A stretch of 31,383 bases of DNA from Gamarada debralockiae. Lineage: Eukaryota; Ascomycota; Leotiomycetes; Helotiales; Hyphodiscaceae. A program made the position numbers and the translations under genes. The DNA is taken from positions 1 through 31,383 of the forward strand of contig NXFV01000951.1 of NCBI GenBank assembly GCA_002803225.1, given 5' to 3'. Positions 11,679-20,768 of this stretch are shown here, in pieces. The notes below the pieces were generated by a model. The model saw only the letters and a program-made list of their open reading frames with translations. It was not told the DNA's origin and ran no database searches. How positions within the stretch are numbered: the stretch's first letter is position 1; each line of letters opens with the position of its first letter.

Positions 11679-11719
11679 TCGGTACCCGAAAGTCACTCAA
11701 AGCCGTAACCGCTCTCCGA
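11679..11719. promoter_or_regulatory. Paired AflR-type sites in the divergent promoter
   Basis: TCGGTACCCGA at 11679-11689 (plus) and CCGCTCTCCGA at 11709-11719 (minus, read as TCGGAGAGCGG) both match TCGSWNNSCGR, in opposite orientations and 30 bp apart start to start. The first is identical, on the opposite strand, to a site 319 bp upstream of the MFS transporter gene. Confidence 0.55.
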
Positions 11720-11967
11720 CATGCTTATCTTTTTCTGGCGCTGTATAGTTCTGAGTATGTTAGTCGCATGCAACGGAAATCGTTTAACAGTTCCGGTGAG
11801 CTGCGAAGGTCATTTTGCGGGAGCGATAGGTTTCTGTCAGGCAGCTCCCCCGAACCCCTTTGGATGCTCTCAAGCGCCCCTGGTGGTCCACGAGAACCGA
11901 TAGAGAGGATCAGGTGCCAGCAGTTCTATCGATTGTGCCTTCAACCCAATCATATTATGATGGTTAG

Positions 11968-11978
11968 TCGGACCCCGA
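11968..11978 (+). promoter_or_regulatory. AflR-type site upstream of the oxaloacetate-hydrolase-like gene
   Basis: TCGGACCCCGA matches TCGSWNNSCGR. It lies 204 bp upstream of the ATG at 12182, the same spacing range as in the other members of the proposed regulon. Confidence 0.6.
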
Positions 11979-12181
11979 TCCGGTTCACATCACGCATTGC
12001 GAGACTCGTTGCAAACCAGGAGCCAACGGTCCTGATATATCACGTGTTGATAGCTCATATCTGATCATATACCCCTTTCCTCCACCTTGCGCTGCGTTCT
12101 CCTGTTTCAACAAGTTCTCCTATCAACTCTAGCTTCTGAAAATTTTCTATATCTTCTCTTTCTTCCTTTTTTTCCTTCACC

Positions 12182-13510
12182 ATGACCCTAATGACATCAA
12201 CCGACAGCCAGGTCACCAAGGCCATGCACGACCTTGGTGTCTGGCAAGGGCAGCCAGGCAGTCCTCAAGTTATCCCAAAGTCCAATCTCTCAGATATACC
12301 TGGCGAATTCACTCCTCTTCAGGACCCAGACTTCACTATGGACAACACTCCCTCTGGAAGCATCACACCATCCGACGTGCCCACACCTCCTAACGGCGTT
12401 GAGACCGTGGTCAATGTTGCAAATGGGACGGAAACCCCGGAATTTCTTCATCTTGTCGAAGAGACCAAGCTAAGAATTGAGATTCAGCATGCCGCCACTC
12501 CCGCCAAATCGCTGATCAGCCCCGTTGCCCAGGCCACAGTGGTCGTTGCGACTCCTGTCGAGAATACCAAGTCAACATCCGAAGTTCAAATCCGTGCACC
12601 TTCCACATACGACGCGAATGCGCCCGCCAGCACAAGATTGCGACACATGATTAAGAACCTGGACCACACTCTTGTGTGCCCCGGTGTCTATGACGGCCTC
12701 TCTGCTCGGATAGCTCTCTCTGTTGGCTTTGAAGGAATGTACATGACGGGAGCAGGCACTAATGCCTCCCGCCTCGGAATGGCAGATCTCGGCATCGCCC
12801 ACCTCCACGACATGCGCACCAACGCTGAGATGATCTGTAACCTCAAGCCCGACGGCGCTCCCGTTATCGCAGACATGGATACCGGCTACGGTGGGCCAAT
12901 GGTCATCGATCGTGCTGTCCAACAATACCACCTTGCTGGCGTCGCGGGATTCCACATCGAGGATCAAGTCATGCAGAAGCGTTGCGGTCATCTTCAAGGC
13001 AAAGAAGTGGTTGACATCGATACCTACATCTCCCGCATCAAAGCTTGCGTCGCTGCTGCCAAAAGACTCCGCTCCGATATCGTGATCATCGCACGTACCG
13101 ACGCTCTCCAATCTCGCGGCTACGATGACTGCATCACTCGTCTCCGCCGTGCTCGCGACGAGGGCGCTGATATGGGTATTCTGGAGGGCTTCAGCAGCAA
13201 AGCCCAAGCTCGCCAAGCTGTTAAGGACCTCGCTCCCTGGCCACTGTGCCTCAACAGTGTTGAGAACGGCGTCTCACCTCTCATTTCTGTTGACGAGGCG
13301 CAGGATATGGGATTCCGCGTTGTAATCTTCTCGTTTGCATCGCTTGCTCCAGCGTACACGGCGATTCGGAACACGTTTGAGTGGTTGAAAGAGTATGGCG
13401 TCACGGGAAGTGATGTCAGCCCAAAGACTATCTTCCAGGTTTGTGGGTTGCAAGATTTGATGGTCATTGATGAGCAGGCTGGTGGGAACAGTTTCAAGAA
13501 GGGCGTTTGA
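12182..13510 (+). CDS. Isocitrate lyase/PEP mutase superfamily enzyme, oxaloacetate-hydrolase-like, 442 aa
   Basis: Single exon with a good start context (CACCATGACC) after a pyrimidine-rich leader. Residues 1-145 are a low-complexity Thr/Pro/Ser extension. Residues 150-442 form the (beta/alpha)8 barrel. Metal and substrate motifs are ADMDTGYGG (230-238), HIEDQ (258-262), the catalytic loop KRCGH (266-270, Cys268) and ARTDA (304-308). The superfamily includes oxaloacetate acetylhydrolase, which makes oxalate and acetate, 2-methylisocitrate lyase and dimethylmalate lyase. The fungal OAH group is the closest by eye. The specificity-deciding residue was not resolved, so another 2-oxo or malate-type C-C lyase is possible. 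The AflR-type site 204 bp upstream and the divergent laccase suggest a role in the local pathway rather than general acid secretion. Confidence 0.88.
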   Translation: MTLMTSTDSQVTKAMHDLGVWQGQPGSPQVIPKSNLSDIPGEFTPLQDPDFTMDNTPSGSITPSDVPTPPNGVETVVNVANGTETPEFLHLVEETKLRIEIQHAATPAKSLISPVAQATVVVATPVENTKSTSEVQIRAPSTYDANAPASTRLRHMIKNLDHTLVCPGVYDGLSARIALSVGFEGMYMTGAGTNASRLGMADLGIAHLHDMRTNAEMICNLKPDGAPVIADMDTGYGGPMVIDRAVQQYHLAGVAGFHIEDQVMQKRCGHLQGKEVVDIDTYISRIKACVAAAKRLRSDIVIIARTDALQSRGYDDCITRLRRARDEGADMGILEGFSSKAQARQAVKDLAPWPLCLNSVENGVSPLISVDEAQDMGFRVVIFSFASLAPAYTAIRNTFEWLKEYGVTGSDVSPKTIFQVCGLQDLMVIDEQAGGNSFKKGV

Positions 13511-14333
13511 GTGTTTTGTCCAGGTTGCTTTTGATTCTTGCTTAGACTGCTCTGAGTTCATAGTGTAGATTTGTACAAGGTTTTTGTTTCCAGCAAAGAG
13601 AGCACTGCCTGCAGTAATTTTTGAGAGCAAAATTGTCACGATTCAACTCTTCTTTTCCCTCTACTTTCAGGACTTGATTCAGCTACTTGTACAGTGCGTG
13701 ATACTTTTTCCCTGTTTTAGACTTGTCCAATATCCATATTACTTCTGACTTCGCGGGGCCCGTAAGGCTGTCTGCCTCCAACTCGACAAACCATCACAGA
13801 GTACTAGCTTTTGCGTTCCCTGATATCTGTCAATGTTCGAGAACGGAGTTGTCGTTTCCATCTTTCACTTCCAAAATTACTGACCTTGGCCGAGAGTTCG
13901 AGACTACAGTTGGTTTGCATCACTCCGAAACTTCTTTCCGTTGCCACTTTGTATTCCGTTATCGTTTTATATTTCATTGTCGGTCGTCGTCGTCTGATGT
14001 TTCAAAATCACTACTCGATTGCAACTGCCATGTTTGAACCGTGAGAGTATGATGCTACCAAACATTTCAAATCTCGAATATTCGAAGTCTGAGCGTTTGG
14101 GTTGTTGAGTCCTTGAACGATTGGTCCTCAATCGTTCGCCTCCCACCATGGTTTGTGTTTGAAGTTTCAACAGTAGTACAATACCAACTACTGATTTGAG
14201 CACAGATTTTTCGAGACTCAAGAGGGTTTATTTGATGAAGTACGAGTTTATTTTCTGAAGTAAACAAGAACAGAACGCGCTACATTATCAATGCCAATAT
14301 TCCACACTGCTGAAATTCGCACCCTGAACTACC
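13511..14333. other. Intergenic region between convergent genes
   Basis: About 820 bp between the 3' ends of the oxaloacetate-hydrolase-like gene and the Ayg1-like hydrolase gene. Open frames on both strands have no recognisable domain, and no RNA gene or repeat was seen. Confidence 0.4.
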
Positions 14334-15733
14334 TTAAGCAGGGGATTGAATGCTCTTGAACAAGTTTCCAACCCATTCGACTGCCATGGGCATAGCATAT
14401 GGCTCGCCCATGTGTTTGATGCCCTGGAAGAAACGAGCTTCCTTGACGCTACCGTGTTGCATCATGAGCATTGAATCTTCAATGGGGAAAAGCTCATCGA
14501 GCATGCCCTGTTTATCACTGTCACTACATTCGCCCAGATTATACGGAATTGAAGGGACTTACATTGATCAGAAGTAGCCTGCAAGATGGTTGGTCGATGA
14601 TACCGTTCTCGAGTAGGGAGAATCTTGGCTTGGAGTCGATTTTCATCTTTTCGACATCGTCATATCCGAACTTGAGAGCGAGGACTTGCGTGAGACTGAT
14701 TCCATGCCATCAGTTTTCATCCTTGGCTCGGAAATTTGGGAAGGGCAAGGGCAGGGCAACTTACTCGAAAGGATACTCCATGTGGCTTGCAATCTCCAAC
14801 CATTCCGGATCAAACATATGATGCATGCCACCACCTTGAGCGACCACGCCGGCCAATTGCTCCTTATGGGTATGCGCAATTCTCATCGCATAGTACCCAC
14901 CGCAACTGACGCCCCAAGCAACGACCTTCTTCGAATCGACCCAATCTTGCTGGTGTACCCACTCCAAAACAGAGGTCCAGAGTCGATCTGGAGACGTCGG
15001 ATCATTGGGATCAGCAGGGCAGTCACCGGTGCCAGGGATTTCAACCCCAATGGATGCCCACCCATTGTTGATGTGGTAAGTTGAAGAACGCGTATGCTCA
15101 GTGCGGTACCCATCCAAACCATAAATCGTCATAACGACAGGGAATTTCTGGTCTGGCTTCGCTCCCAGTGGAAGGCGCACGCTGATGGGGATCGAGGTGT
15201 ACATTTCCTTCGTACCGGGCTTCGCATGGTAATGAGGAATCAAATACTCCCTCAGCGGCGCATCCTGCAGCCTTCCTCCATTATAAAACGCAACTTTCTG
15301 TCTCGACCAAGCAATATGTTGATTTGGAGCCATTGGGCAAGGTTGTCTCGCCGTTCTCCAAACACAAGCAGCTCGTAGCCATAATTCGCGCGCTTTGGTT
15401 CGGTCGCCTGCTTCTTCGGCTTCTTTTGCGGCTTTTTCGAGTTTTTCGGCGACGGGGAAGAATGGTTTGCTATATTCTTCGAAATTGTAGGGGGGCTTAA
15501 GATCGTTGGTTGCGAAGTGTGAGAAGACTTCTTCGAGGTCTTCGAGTTTGCCTTCGGTGAAAGGGTAGATTCCCAATCCGGCCTTGGAACCATGGTTAGC
15601 CAGATGTTTGTGGAGTGATGCTGGAGAGTTGTTGGAAACTTACTCGCTTCTTCCATTTAAGGTTCCATAAAGCATTGATTGACTCGTGATGCTCGCCTTT
15701 CTTGGGCGTACCCTTTCCAACAATGTATTCCAT
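14334..15733 (-). CDS. Ayg1-like alpha/beta hydrolase, 404 aa
   Basis: Four exons: 15733..15644, 15582..14765, 14695..14563, 14507..14334, with introns of 61, 69 and 55 bp, all GT-AG and frame-preserving. The spliced length of 404 aa is close to Ayg1 (406 aa). The N-terminal 'LWNLKWKKR...GIYPFTEG' matches the Ayg1 family start. The nucleophile elbow is GVSCGG with Ser256. Asp351 (in 'GMLDELFP') and His379 (in 'KHMGEPYA') complete the triad. In A. fumigatus Ayg1 the triad is S257/D352/H380. Ayg1 shortens a heptaketide naphthopyrone to tetrahydroxynaphthalene in DHN-melanin synthesis. Homologues also occur in other aromatic polyketide clusters. AflR-type sites lie 180 and 343 bp upstream of the ATG, with a TATA-like run near 15850-15868. 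The exact substrate is unknown. Confidence 0.92.
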
Positions 15734-15912
15734 TTTGCTCACGTGATGCTGATGGCGGGGTAAAGGTAATGTTGGTTAAGAAGGTTATGGGTTGGTTCTG
15801 GTACTTTCCTTGTGTGTTGCTGCACTTTCAGTACTTTCCTGGCCATGTGGTAGATATATGTATATGCCATTTTAGTGTCAGAATGTAAGAACTTGAGCTC
15901 ACTGCCTCGACC

Positions 15913-15943
15913 TCGCTTTCCGAGCGGAACTTTCGATGTACGG
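15913..15943 (+). promoter_or_regulatory. AflR-type site pair upstream of the Ayg1-like hydrolase
   Basis: TCGCTTTCCGA (15913-15923) matches TCGSWNNSCGR exactly. TCGATGTACGG (15933-15943) keeps only the TCGN5CGR half-sites. The strict site is 180 bp upstream of the ATG at 15733. Confidence 0.6.
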
Positions 15944-16075
15944 AGGTACTTTTTGGATTTTGAACACCTTTTTCCAATTGGGCAATAAAATTAGTCATTT
16001 CTATCTTCCAATCTGTCCAATTGTTTTGATTCAAGTAAACTTTTCGTGTTGCAGCCACCCAACTCGGAATCGGGT

Positions 16076-16086
16076 TCGGAATCCGA
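16076..16086 (+). promoter_or_regulatory. Second strict AflR-type site upstream of the Ayg1-like hydrolase
   Basis: TCGGAATCCGA matches the consensus and is a near-perfect inverted repeat. It lies 343 bp upstream of the ATG. A relaxed match (CCGAATTGCGA) follows at 16137-16147. Confidence 0.5.
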
Positions 16087-16397
16087 AGCATGTAGACCAG
16101 TCATGCTTCGGCTTGAGGCTACATTTTATTTTTTTGCCGAATTGCGAGTTACACAAGGCGTCACATGTTAATTTGTGTTTCTTTTCTTGTACGACGTGAA
16201 ATGTTTATGTGGAAGGGGGAGCCTTACCGGTGGCGGGCTTGTTTAGGAATCCGTCGTCTGATCTCAAACTGGGTCTCAACACTCCCCTACCTCCTTCTTA
16301 CGCCTCAATCTTACATTTTGATCGTAAAACTAGTAGATATTTGCATGTAAGTATTTGGAGTTTCTTCGAGATGCAGTAGGGTTCATCTATTACTCTT

Positions 16398-17935
16398 TTA
16401 GGAACGCTTTTCCTTTCTCAGGTACCATTTTGGGAGAAATTGGTCACTGCAATTGAGAGCTGAAATACCCCCGGCGTGGCAGGAGATTAATAAATCAAGC
16501 TTAATTTCGAGTGCGACATGAGCTGAAGTCTTCCCTTGGCAATTTGGAAATATCGACAAAGTCGACTGCTGATTTGACGAGAGAGGTTTGGGTAGTACAA
16601 GCAAAAGCCAGAATCTATTTGCAGAGCCAGCCTACCAGCTGCTGATTGCCGACAAAACCCTGTAGATGCGTCTTCTAGTCCGCTGTGGCGCATAAGCACG
16701 GCACTCAAGTCATCGGCACAGGGATAAATTGGCGAGATGTAACCGCGTTCCCCTGGGCGCACAGGCAGCCTCACCTGGAAAGCTGTTGTGGAGGTGAACT
16801 ACATGCTACGAGTTAATCCTCATGCAAACTTTCGGAAACATTCTCCAAGTCAACGAAAGAATTACCGTCTTGACAGTGGGAAGTTCCTTAGCGCCAAGGT
16901 ACCTGACATGAAGGATCGGTGGCTAAGCTCACGTAAGGAGCTTGATTTGTGGAACGTCAACGACTGAGAAGCCTTACTTCGCTCCCCCACGCTCCTGATT
17001 TCCACAATTACACCATCGACAAATAAGGGTGAGGCGCCAACACTCACGGCATCTGAATCATGATTCGGTATGAGAGCTGTGGCTAGGGTGCTGTGCAGAT
17101 AATAGGCTAACCGGTTTGATGACTTTACGTAGACGCTGAGGTAAGGGGCTTTCTGTAACCTATTCGTGTAAACTAATAATTGGTGTAACCTTCCGTGGCT
17201 TACTTTCTGAAACGAGATATATACTAACACTCCGCTTTTAGATGTCTCTAATCGGTGGCCGTAAAGATCCTTCCAGGTTGTCGTTGAATTACTTTGCCCT
17301 CTGATCCTTCCTCGCCTTAGAGGCTTTCCCTTCTGCAAGGTCGCATGTTTCCAACCACTGTGACTGATGTAGTGCAGATCTTCGTGTAGAGTCGTGTCCT
17401 GAGCGAAAGTGCTGATCTGGTTGGAGCTTTCAGTGAGAAGCTTTGGAGGCTCTTGGCATTGGGTGTTTTACAGAAATGGTGTGTGATGAAATAAAGTTGC
17501 TTATGCCGAGTTCGCGTGAGCTCACGTTGAAGCGACCAATCATCGTTGAAGTGGGACGTACAGCCTTGTGAAGTTTTTGTGTCAAAAAAAAGTGGGGAGT
17601 AAGACATCCCGTTTGAGGCTCAGGATCACCAGAAATAGCTGACGAGCGGCTCAATGACCAATAGACGGTAAACTTTCCAATGGAGAGCAATAGCGGACTG
17701 TTTGAAGTCATGTTCTAGTGTCAACACCATTATTTGCGCGCAAAGTGGGCATGAGTGTGGATAGAATAACACAAAATGTAGGAGGCGCTTTGTCTTCCTC
17801 GTCACGAGTATCAGTAAACTCTAAATTGTCGGGGAACGCCACTGCGTCATGGAAGTAAGCAACTCGGAGCCCAGTTACCCGGTCCGATAAATCACTGCCA
17901 GGATGATGAGTGAGATGTAGAAGATGCGAAATCAA
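16398..17935 (-). other. Coding-like minus-strand frames, possible unassigned gene or relic
   Basis: Several minus-strand segments read like protein rather than noise. They are 17935-17708 (containing 'VTGLRVAYFHDAVAFPDNLEF'), 17338-16862 (containing 'ASPLFVDGVIVEIRSVG') and 16774-16398. Plausible splice donors occur, for example GTAAGC near 17209, but I could not build one continuous exon chain. No family was recognised. It may be a multi-exon hypothetical gene or a decayed one. Chance open frames are the null explanation. Confidence 0.25.
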
Positions 17936-18076
17936 GCTTTGATATGAAAGTCTCTTTCAGTAGGAGTACACAATCCTCTATTTCATTTCATTGCCAAATT
18001 ATCCAAACATCAGGCCGTACAAAACAAAACGACAATCTTTAAAACCACAAATGAAATGAAGAAAATGAATCTCGCA

Positions 18077-19231
18077 TCATTCTAGTCTCGTCACAAGGTC
18101 CTGAAGCGTAGTGGCGAACTTCGACCTCAAAAATTGAACCAGTGCAGAGTAAATTCCATCATCTCCCATCGATCCATCAGCCTTGCAGTACTTACTCGCA
18201 TATTTATCCACTAATCCCTTGACCTTTCGTAACTCGTTGACGACGATTTGTATTCTCATTCTTTCTTCATCCTCCGCATCCATCTTATATGCACCAACCG
18301 TAATACCAACGCACCCACTGGATGATGAGTTGCTAGATGGTGGCGAAGGCTTGATGACTGCTTCGTACATAGCGAGGATCTTGTTGCAGAGTAGCGCCAG
18401 TGTGAGTGCGAAATGCGGATTATGCGAACAGTCGCATGCCAAGAGTTCGTATGCGTTCTCAATTTCAGCTTTGTTCGTGATGAGAACTTGGTCGATGGAG
18501 CTGGCTGCCTCTAGGAATGGAGTTGGTGATGGTGTGCGGCTGAATTCTGCTTGATGTGTGCATAGGTTTGGTACGGTGAGGCTGGATCGGGGTGAGGCTT
18601 TCATGGTTGATTGCGAGGTGTTTGAGGGAAATAATTGGAGAGGTTCGTACAATGGGTCTTGAATGGAAGCAGCACTTAAACCTAAACTGCTGTCGTCGCC
18701 GAAGATGAACTGGTTGTTGACTTGTGGGGAGTCTGTCGCGAAGTTAAAGTTGAAATCGAAGAGATTGGGCGATGTTAATTGAATATCTGACGACGCAGGA
18801 GCATCGAAAGTTGAGGTTGTGAATATATCGTCTTGCCAATTCATCGACATGACGTCTGGCGTGTCCATCAGGGAATGGTCAAAAGTGCATTGATTGTTCT
18901 CAATTGAAGGTGCTGGAATATTGATTTCGGAGGGCGGTGACAGTTGTCTCTTCTTTGCGGGGTTGGGAGTATTTTGTCTTTCCGAATCCGATGATGAGAC
19001 GTTTGAAGACTTTGAAAGCTGACGAGCCGAGGCGGGAGGCTTGCCCATCCTTCTTGATGGACTGTAGTTGCAGTGAACTCCTAGATTCATGCATCTCGCG
19101 CATTGAGGTTGTTCTTGGCCGCATTTGACTTTAGATGCAGAACATGCATCGCATGACGATCTGAACTTCCGAGGCTTGACTGGCTTGGTTGATGCCGGAG
19201 GTGTTTGACGCGTGTTCTTTTCGAAGTCCAT
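18077..19231 (-). CDS. AflR-family Zn2Cys6 transcription factor, 384 aa
   Basis: Single exon. The binuclear zinc cluster is C27-x2-C30-x6-C37-x6-C44-x2-C47-x6-C54, in 'CDACSASKVKC...CARC'. It is followed directly by a basic Arg-Arg-Met-Gly-Lys-Pro linker (60-65), the hallmark of the AflR group. The middle is Ser/Pro/Asn-rich, typical of an activation region. Residues about 225-384 fit the AflR C-terminal domain: 'CDCSHNPHFALTLALLC', then 'VGAYKMDAEDEERMRIQIV' and a leucine-containing amphipathic end. AflR regulators switch on polyketide clusters by binding TCGN5CGA-type sites. Such sites lie upstream of five neighbouring genes and at 19611-19621 upstream of this one, which suggests pathway-specific control with self-regulation. 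No AflS-like partner was seen. Confidence 0.93.
   Translation of the reverse strand: MDFEKNTRQTPPASTKPVKPRKFRSSCDACSASKVKCGQEQPQCARCMNLGVHCNYSPSRRMGKPPASARQLSKSSNVSSSDSERQNTPNPAKKRQLSPPSEINIPAPSIENNQCTFDHSLMDTPDVMSMNWQDDIFTTSTFDAPASSDIQLTSPNLFDFNFNFATDSPQVNNQFIFGDDSSLGLSAASIQDPLYEPLQLFPSNTSQSTMKASPRSSLTVPNLCTHQAEFSRTPSPTPFLEAASSIDQVLITNKAEIENAYELLACDCSHNPHFALTLALLCNKILAMYEAVIKPSPPSSNSSSSGCVGITVGAYKMDAEDEERMRIQIVVNELRKVKGLVDKYASKYCKADGSMGDDGIYSALVQFLRSKFATTLQDLVTRLE
18927..18937 (+). other. AflR-consensus match inside the regulator coding sequence
   Basis: TCGGAGGGCGG fits TCGSWNNSCGR but lies within the coding sequence of the regulator. It is most likely a chance occurrence and serves as a reminder of the background rate. 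Confidence 0.3.
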
Positions 19232-19610
19232 CTTAAGAATGATGTTGAAGTTCTTCGCGAGTGCTGAAAATGGTGTGGGATGTTAGGGTGATTAATGCTT
19301 GAAGCTATAACATGAAGTTACGAAAACGTGGGGTCTCAAGACTCTTAAAAGTATTCGACGCTCGTGATCGTCAACTCAGACGAGTCCACATACAATACAT
19401 ATCTATCAATTACATAGAATTCAGCAGCAAAAATGTCCAGATGCAGGGCAGAAAGACACAGCCTGGCCAAAAATAGAGGTTTTGAAACTCCGAAGGAATC
19501 ATAACGAATAAAATGTTTGTGTGCGGCCGCCAATCAAGAAATGCAGATATTTGGCTGCCTTACCGTTTGCGGCGTAAACAGACGTGCTCCTAAAACACAT
19601 AAGCTCCTCT

Positions 19611-19621
19611 CCGGAATCCGA
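19611..19621 (-). promoter_or_regulatory. AflR-type site upstream of the regulator's own gene
   Basis: CCGGAATCCGA on the plus strand reads TCGGATTCCGG on the minus strand and matches TCGSWNNSCGR. It lies 380 bp upstream of the regulator ATG, so autoregulation is possible. Confidence 0.45.
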
Positions 19622-20201
19622 ATTCCACCGAACCTGTCTTAAAAAGGCTTGTAAAAAGCTTGGGGAAGCTTATCATACCCAACTACAGCTCGTAGGGAAA
19701 GATAAGCGCCGATCCCAGTATTGAGCTGCGGTGTCCGGTCAAGAGACGTTATACAAGGCTTAGGCACTGACAAATGGCCAATGAGTGGAAGCATCCGATA
19801 CAGCACAGTGGTGGATGAAAGTCGAATGGTACCGCCATATTACGCCGAGAAATCTGAGGCTGACCCGGCGGTGTGAATAGGCTAAGAGCAAGAACCCGAC
19901 CGCGGGTCTTAAGCAGCCACGCGTTGGCGGAGCCGCCGCGAACAGCTGGGCAGTACGAGAGGAATACCAAGCGCTTGAAGAAAGCCCTTTCAGTCATCCA
20001 ACACGAACATGGCTGGATCTTGGCGAGCTCAGAAGACAGTAGATTGCCCCCGTTCCGCTCCGCTGCATCTTTTCCTATCTTTTCACTTCCAGGATCGGAA
20101 AATTACGACTCGTATTACTTAGAGTTACGTTCCCTAATTAATCCTTCCAGATCCTGCGCCTGTCGCTTGTGGCGCTTGTTCCTCCCAATCTTATTTATTA
20201 G

Positions 20202-20301
20202 ACGAGGCTGACTCCTCGTAGTCGAATCTTATCAAAGCACTTTACATTAATACGACTAATTTACCAGGATGTACTCACTACGCGAGGCTGACTTCTCATA
20301 G
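20202..20301 (+). repeat. Imperfect direct repeat, 80-bp period
   Basis: A roughly 20-bp unit of the form CGAGGCTGACTYCTCRTAG appears at about 20203-20221 and again at about 20283-20301, exactly 80 bp apart. The intervening DNA is not repeated, and its origin is unknown. Confidence 0.5.
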
Positions 20302-20639
20302 CGCACGCCGCTTATGCGAGTGGTCGGCATAAAGATTTTACTCGTACGGATTGGTCAGTTGATTGATTACCGCCACAGGCTAGCTCCCCGGCAAAGAATT
20401 CGCCCCAAAAAGTAAGGGGGATGTAAAATAAACTGCGCAAAACTTTCTGTTTTCGTAGCTTATTAGCATCTCCCCCCTTTTTTGAGAACTTGGGGTCCTA
20501 TTCCAGAAAAACCATTTGAACCCAACTGCCTGCGCCGCCGCCTTGTACCAGCTCAGTCAGCCACCTTAACAGCCAATGGGAAGCGGATCAATAAAGAAGA
20601 GTCTCCTAGCCGAACGCGTTAGCCTCTCCAACCGAGGCC

Positions 20640-20728
20640 AATGTCAGAAAATTCATTGCGTTGGAGTCTGTATCACGGGACTTGGACTCGGTGTGGCTGT
20701 AGAACGCCATCTGCGGGACAAATGACGA
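20640..20728 (+). pseudogene. Possible relic of an FAD-dependent monooxygenase N-terminus
   Basis: One frame reads 'HCVGVCITGLGLGVAVERHL' before a stop at about 20726. This resembles the beta-alpha-beta dinucleotide-binding start (VxIVGxSIxGLxxAxxLxR) of fungal FAD monooxygenases such as salicylate hydroxylases. An ATG at 20642 is in a different frame. Nothing downstream continues the family. Chance similarity is a real alternative. Confidence 0.2.
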
Positions 20729-20768
20729 AGTAGAATTTCCTAAAAATATTCCATAAGCATAAATTTCT

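Larger units (their letters stand above)
10964..12181. promoter_or_regulatory. Shared divergent promoter region, laccase / oxaloacetate-hydrolase-like gene
   Basis: A 1.2-kb intergenic region between two outward-facing genes. It holds four strict matches to the AflR consensus TCGSWNNSCGR (11127-11137, 11679-11689, 11709-11719, 11968-11978). By my estimate about 0.15 would be expected by chance on both strands at equal base composition. A TATA-like stretch lies near 11036-11046 for the laccase. The last 60 bp before the plus-strand gene are strongly pyrimidine-rich. Open frames in this region are not convincing genes. Confidence 0.65.
15734..18076. other. Long region without assigned gene; promoter at its left end
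   Basis: About 2.3 kb. The left 400 bp are the promoter of the Ayg1-like gene with two strict AflR-type sites. The stretch 16400-17935 has coding-like frames on the minus strand and is listed separately. The remainder is AT-rich with short T runs and shows no repeat or RNA gene. Confidence 0.4.
19232..20768. other. Intergenic region upstream of the regulator
   Basis: About 1.5 kb. It contains one AflR-type site and an imperfect 20-bp direct repeat spaced 80 bp apart (about 20202-20221 and 20282-20301). A plus-strand fragment near 20640-20728 resembles the FAD-binding start of a monooxygenase. No intact gene was found. Confidence 0.4.

Noticed and set aside
12572..13216. 214-codon minus-strand frame opposite the oxaloacetate-hydrolase-like gene
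   Set aside because: Antisense shadow of a highly conserved enzyme, with no signal or domain.
19873..20211. 112-codon plus-strand frame
   Set aside because: No ATG at its start and no recognisable domain. Composition is compatible with chance.
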